Assembly: GCF_003816055.1 (NCBI RefSeq)
Contig: NZ_CP033906.1
Span: 3,100,001 to 3,164,000, forward strand
Direction: 5' to 3'
Length of the DNA: 64,000 nt
DNA from: Bacillus sp. FJAT-42376
GTDB taxonomy: Bacteria > Bacillota > Bacilli > Bacillales > Bacillaceae
Position numbers and translations under genes: made by a program. Under the pieces are notes generated by a model. The model did no database searches. It was not told the origin of the DNA and saw only the letters and a program-made list of their open reading frames with translations. This document shows positions 60,455-64,000 of the stretch, in pieces (the first letter of the stretch is position 1; each line of letters opens with the position of its first letter).

Positions 60455-60627
60455 GATTGATGTAAATTTTTTTTCAAATCTTTCAGTTCCCGAAGCGCTA
60501 CACCAAATTCCATGGCAGCCTCTATAGAGACCGAATCTTTTTCCATCTTCGCCAGTGCCTTCAAGTCTGCTGAAAATAAATTTCCCGGAGACTGGTGGGC
60601 CATTTCTCCTTTTTCACTGTACCTCAT
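60451..60627 (-). CDS. yrzK: YrzK family small protein
   Basis: A 58-residue soluble protein, MRYSEKGEMAHQSPGNLFSA, then a helical ALAKMEKDSVSIEAAMEFGVALRELKDLKKN. Its place between hisS and yrvJ and the SPGNLFSADLK segment suggest YrzK, as I recall the family. The ATG at 60625-60627 has GAAGGGGG 8 nt upstream. The function is unknown. Confidence 0.7.
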   Translation of the reverse strand: MRYSEKGEMAHQSPGNLFSADLKALAKMEKDSVSIEAAMEFGVALRELKDLKKNLHQS

Positions 60628-60746
60628 GTATGCAACCCCCTTCGAAGTATTCATTTTAGGATGCCCAATTTGACGAAAAATTATTGCAAACGAATCAAGG
60701 ATTAAACGGTATAATGAAAGAAGTTATGGTGTTAAAGGGGGTTCTT

Positions 60747-62444
60747 ATGGCAAAAAAAACGGCAAGTATGGTTATAAGCTTCATTCTGCTCATTGCAGTT
60801 CTGCAGGGCCAGCCATTTCCTGTCCATGCAGCACCGAAGGAAACGGCTAAAATCTTGAATGATACCCTGAATATTCGCAAAGGACCTGGATTGAGCTACG
60901 GAATCGAAGCGATCGCACGGAAAAACGAAGCATACAGTGTCATTGAAAGAAAAGGGGATTGGGTTAAACTCGCCCTTCCGGGAAACAGAACAGGATGGGC
61001 TGCGAGCTGGCTTGTGCAGGTTCAGTCGTCCTCTCAGGAAGATGCAATCTATTCAAACGCTGAAGATGTCAGAATTCGCAAAGGACCTGGAAAGCAGTAC
61101 CCCATCATCGGTACATTTCCAATGGGAAAGAAAGCAAAGCTTGTAAGCAGAAAAGGCGATTGGACAAGCATTGCTTACGAAGGAACGGCAGGCTGGATCT
61201 CATCACAGTATGCATCCTCTAATAAAAAAGAAGAAAAATCAGTTTCCCGTTCTGGACTTACAGGGTACATAACAGCTTCCTCTCTTTATGTCCGTTCTGC
61301 ACCTGCGGGTGAAAGTACTCTGCTTGGTTCAGTAAAAAAAGGAACAGCGGTTACGATTTTAAACACACAAAGCAATTGGCTCCGCATCTCATATGGGGGA
61401 GAGACAGGCTGGGTTAACCGGGAATTCGTTCAGACCGAAAGAATCAACGAAGTGTCAGGAATTGTGTCAGCTGATTCCCTTAATGTCCGCCAGTCCGCTT
61501 CATTGAATGGAACCGTGTCGGGAAAAGTACGTAAAAACGAGAAAGTAATCATTTTGGAGAAGAAAAACGGGTGGGCTCATATTCGATTTGATCGTAACCA
61601 AACAGGCTGGGTATCTGCTCTATACATCCAGAAAGCAGATACTGAAAAATCCGCTCATAACCGCAGTGGAACGAATAAAACCATTAAACTGGTTTCAAAC
61701 GGGACCAACATCCGCTCCTCTGCTTCAGTAAACAGTTCTGTCATAGCAAGAGGAACAGCCGATACGACGTATCCGGTTTTGTCGATTCAAAATGACTGGT
61801 ATAAAATTTCTCTTCCGGATGGACGGACCGGTTATGTTGCAGGATGGCTTGCAGAGGATGCTGAATCCGGAAAAAGGATCAGCCGGCCGGGAGAATCGAA
61901 GTCGCTTAAAGGAAAAACCATTGTCATCGATCCCGGGCATGGGGGGATTGACGGTGGGACGGCCGGGAGTAACGGAACACTCGAAAAATCGTTAACAATG
62001 AAAACGGCCCGATATTTAGAGGCAGCATTGGAATCTGAAGGAGCGAATGTTATATCGACAAGAAGCTCTGATTTATACATCAGCCTTCAATCAAGAGTTC
62101 GCACTTCCCATCTCAGGGCAGCCGATGCCTTTATCAGCCTTCATTATGACAGCAGTTCCAGCCAGACAGTAAGAGGCATGACGGTTTACTATTACCATAC
62201 ACCCGGCCGCAGCTTAGCAGCGGAGGTCAATGACGGACTGATCCGCAGCACCGCCTCTAAAAACCGGGGTGTCCGATTCGGAGATTATCATGTGATCCGT
62301 GAGAACACGAGACCGGCTATTCTGATCGAGCTTGGTTATCTGAGCAGTGTGACAGATGAAATGACCGTAAACTCAAATTCCTTTCAGCAGAGCGCAGTGA
62401 GAGGGATTACCGAAGGTCTTAATAAGTATTTCAGTCATGAATAG
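60747..62444 (+). CDS. yrvJ: N-acetylmuramoyl-L-alanine amidase with five SH3 domains (YrvJ)
   Basis: A 565-residue secreted cell-wall hydrolase. The signal peptide (about 1-29) ends VHAA. Five bacterial SH3 repeats follow (each with a LNIRKGPG / VRIRKGPG / LYVRSAPA / LNVRQSAS / TNIRSSAS core). The C-terminal Amidase_3 domain (about 400-565) has VIDPGHGGIDGG, ISLHYDS and ILIELGYLS zinc/catalytic residues. AAGGGGG lies upstream of ATG 60747. The frame opens 21 codons earlier. Confidence 0.93.
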   Translation: MAKKTASMVISFILLIAVLQGQPFPVHAAPKETAKILNDTLNIRKGPGLSYGIEAIARKNEAYSVIERKGDWVKLALPGNRTGWAASWLVQVQSSSQEDAIYSNAEDVRIRKGPGKQYPIIGTFPMGKKAKLVSRKGDWTSIAYEGTAGWISSQYASSNKKEEKSVSRSGLTGYITASSLYVRSAPAGESTLLGSVKKGTAVTILNTQSNWLRISYGGETGWVNREFVQTERINEVSGIVSADSLNVRQSASLNGTVSGKVRKNEKVIILEKKNGWAHIRFDRNQTGWVSALYIQKADTEKSAHNRSGTNKTIKLVSNGTNIRSSASVNSSVIARGTADTTYPVLSIQNDWYKISLPDGRTGYVAGWLAEDAESGKRISRPGESKSLKGKTIVIDPGHGGIDGGTAGSNGTLEKSLTMKTARYLEAALESEGANVISTRSSDLYISLQSRVRTSHLRAADAFISLHYDSSSSQTVRGMTVYYYHTPGRSLAAEVNDGLIRSTASKNRGVRFGDYHVIRENTRPAILIELGYLSSVTDEMTVNSNSFQQSAVRGITEGLNKYFSHE

Positions 62445-62489
62445 GCTTGGCTTTTTAACGGTCCGGGAGCTCTTTCCTGCAGAAAATCA

Positions 62490-62522
62490 TAAAAAAGGAA
62501 GCCGTGTACGGCTTCCTTTTTT
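62490..62522. terminator. Bidirectional terminator between yrvJ and dtd
   Basis: AAAAAAGGAAGCCG and CGGCTTCCTTTTTT arms around TGTA, between convergent genes. Confidence 0.93.
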
Positions 62523-62523
62523 G

Positions 62524-62976
62524 CTATTTCCCCCGGTCAGCACTATCGATAATCAGGGTGACGGGACCTTCGTTAATGAGTGAGACATCCATCATTGAAC
62601 CGAATACGCCTGTTTCAACCGTTAAACCGGACTTGCGGAGTTCCTGATTGAATTTCTCGTACAGGGGCTCTGCAGCATCTGGTTTAGCAGCACCCATAAA
62701 ATTGGGCCTTCTACCCTTTCGGCATTCTCCGTAAAGGGTAAACTGCGAAACAGAAAGCACCTCCCCTTTTTCATCAAGAATCGAACGGTTCATTTTTCCG
62801 GATTCATCCTCAAAAATCCGGAGATTGGCAAGTTTTTCAGCCAAATACACAGCGTCCTGTTCCGCATCATCATGTGTTACTCCTACGAGAACCATGATTC
62901 CCCGGCCTATTTTTCCGGCCGTGCTCCCGCTTACTGTCACTTCCGCTTCTTTTACCCGCTGAAGAACAATTTTCAT
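62524..62976 (-). CDS. dtd: D-aminoacyl-tRNA deacylase
   Basis: A 150-residue enzyme that removes D-amino acids from mischarged tRNA. It has the N-terminal [33 protein letters not shown] (active-site SQFTL region) and the [15 protein letters not shown]ly-cisPro-like GP segment near the C-terminus. It lies 17 nt after relA, the usual Firmicutes pair. Confidence 0.97.
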   Translation of the reverse strand: MKIVLQRVKEAEVTVSGSTAGKIGRGIMVLVGVTHDDAEQDAVYLAEKLANLRIFEDESGKMNRSILDEKGEVLSVSQFTLYGECRKGRRPNFMGAAKPDAAEPLYEKFNQELRKSGLTVETGVFGSMMDVSLINEGPVTLIIDSADRGK

Positions 62977-62993
62977 TGAAAAAGACCCTCACT

Positions 62994-64000
62994 TTAGTTC
63001 ATCAATCTTCTCACAGAATAAATATCCGATATTTGTTTAATTCGTTCAACCACTTTATGCAAATGGTTTATATTCGCTATCGATAGGGCCATATGAATCG
63101 TGGCTACCTTATTCCTGTCCGACTTTCCGGAAACAGAAGAGATATTGGTTTTCGTTTCATTCACTGCCTGAAGGACCTCGTTCAGAAGGCCTCTCCGGTC
63201 GTAGCCCATGATTTCTATTTCTACATTGTATTCTTTTCTGCCGTCGAGCTGATGCTCCCATTCGACTGGGATGAGGCGATCTTTCGCATCATCCGCCTGG
63301 ATGTTCGTGCAATCATCACGATGGACAGAAACGCCGCGTCCCTTCGTAATAAAGCCGACAATTTCATCCCCTGGCACCGGATTGCAGCATTTCGAAAGCC
63401 TGATTAAAAGATTGTCGATTCCTTTTACTCTTACACCCGCATCCCGTTTCTTCGGAGATGGATATTGTTTTGTTTCCGTCACAATTTCCTCAACCGCTTT
63501 TTCCTGTTCTTCCAGATCACGCTTTTTCCGCCATTTTTCAGTCAGCCGGTTGGCTACCTGCAAAGCGGTTATCCCGTTGTATCCCACGGCTGCGAACATG
63601 TCTTCATCGTTGGCAAAGTTGAACTTTTCGTATACTCTTTTTACGTTATCGGAAGCAAGGATCTCTTTTAGATCAAAATCCATGTTTTTGATCTCTTTTT
63701 CAACCCATTCCTTCCCCTTCTCAACATTCTCTTCCCGGCGCTGCTTTTTGAAAAACTGTCTGATTTTGTTTTTAGCCTGGGAGGTTTGGGCAAGTTTAAG
63801 CCAGTCCTGACTTGGCCCATATGAATGCTTAGATGTCAGAATTTCAATGATATCTCCTGTTTTCAGCTTATAATCCAGCGTCACCATTTTTCCGTTTACC
63901 TTCGCACCGATCGTCTTATTCCCGATCTCCGAATGAATGCGATAGGAAAAATCGATTGGGACAGATCCTGACGGCAATTCAATGACATCGCCTTTTGGTG
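62994..64000 (-). CDS. relA: Bifunctional (p)ppGpp synthetase/hydrolase RelA, C-terminal part
   Basis: About 334 C-terminal residues are visible; the frame runs off the right edge without a start. From the edge: the TGS domain (ELPSGSVPIDFSYRIHSEIGNKT), a helical region, the zinc-finger/RIS domain (LSKCCNPVPGDEIVGFITKGRG, HRDDC) and the ACT domain (IMGYDRRGLLNEVLQAVNET to the end, IYSVRRLMN). The synthetase and hydrolase domains lie outside. Long RSH proteins make and degrade (p)ppGpp in starvation. Confidence 0.95.
   Translation of the reverse strand, partial: PKGDVIELPSGSVPIDFSYRIHSEIGNKTIGAKVNGKMVTLDYKLKTGDIIEILTSKHSYGPSQDWLKLAQTSQAKNKIRQFFKKQRREENVEKGKEWVEKEIKNMDFDLKEILASDNVKRVYEKFNFANDEDMFAAVGYNGITALQVANRLTEKWRKKRDLEEQEKAVEEIVTETKQYPSPKKRDAGVRVKGIDNLLIRLSKCCNPVPGDEIVGFITKGRGVSVHRDDCTNIQADDAKDRLIPVEWEHQLDGRKEYNVEIEIMGYDRRGLLNEVLQAVNETKTNISSVSGKSDRNKVATIHMALSIANINHLHKVVERIKQISDIYSVRRLMN

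Overview
The window looks like chromosome from an endospore-forming member of the Bacillaceae (Bacillus sensu lato). Gene content and order follow the Bacillus subtilis prmA-dnaJ to relA segment almost gene for gene. It carries sporulation genes (spoIIP, gpr, sigK, sda, a YjcZ-type peptide, a YrzI-type peptide), the late competence operon comEABC with divergent comER, and typical Bacillus control elements (CIRCE, two T-boxes, 6S RNA, DnaA boxes before sda). Most genes lie on the minus strand. GTG and TTG starts are common, and many starts were set here from the Shine-Dalgarno position. No tRNA, rRNA, insertion sequence, prophage or CRISPR array was seen.

Layout. 1-5500: heat-shock operon hrcA-grpE-dnaK-dnaJ-prmA(partial), with CIRCE before hrcA and a second promoter before dnaJ. 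5500-13700: hemW, lepA, yqxA, spoIIP, gpr, rpsT (+), holA, yqzM (+). 13700-18300: comEC-comEB-comEA (-) and comER (+). 18300-23400: ribosome-assembly and NAD operon yqeG-yqeH-aroE-yhbY-nadD-yqeK-rsfS-yqeM. 23400-26500: sda, YjcZ-like peptide, yqeF, uninterrupted sigK, and a cluster of three tiny ORFs. 26900-30800: sulfur operon yrrT-mtnN-mccA-mccB-yrhC. 31000-40600: yrzA, yrrS, pbpI, greA, udk, trhP2-trhP1-trmR, mltG, yrzB, ruvX-like, yrzL. 40600-49600: alaS with T-box, yrrI, an accessory NERD-domain gene with an upstream 21-bp tandem repeat, yrzQ, zinc-ribbon peptide, yrrD, a small membrane peptide, recD2. 49600-64000: yrrB, mnmA, iscS, cymR, rarA, an SDR, tcdA, 6S RNA, aspS, hisS with T-box, yrzK, yrvJ, dtd, relA (partial).

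How the genes work together. The window is dense in translation functions: AlaS, AspS, HisS, Dtd, ribosome factors LepA, YqeH, RsfS, YhbY and S20, and a set of tRNA modifiers (MnmA with IscS for s2U34, TrhP1/TrhP2/TrmR for wobble mo5U, TcdA for ct6A37). CymR is encoded here together with a probable target, the yrrT-mtnN-mccAB operon, whose start region has a CymR-like box. RelA, 6S RNA and the T-boxes tie this to nutrient state.

The parts least explained by the conserved backbone are the NERD nuclease gene with its repeat array (44756-45899), the tiny-ORF cluster driven by a near-consensus promoter (25975-26500), degenerate copies of an intergenic repeat family, and three genes whose ribosome binding site abuts or overlaps an intrinsic-terminator hairpin (holA, pbpI, trmR).
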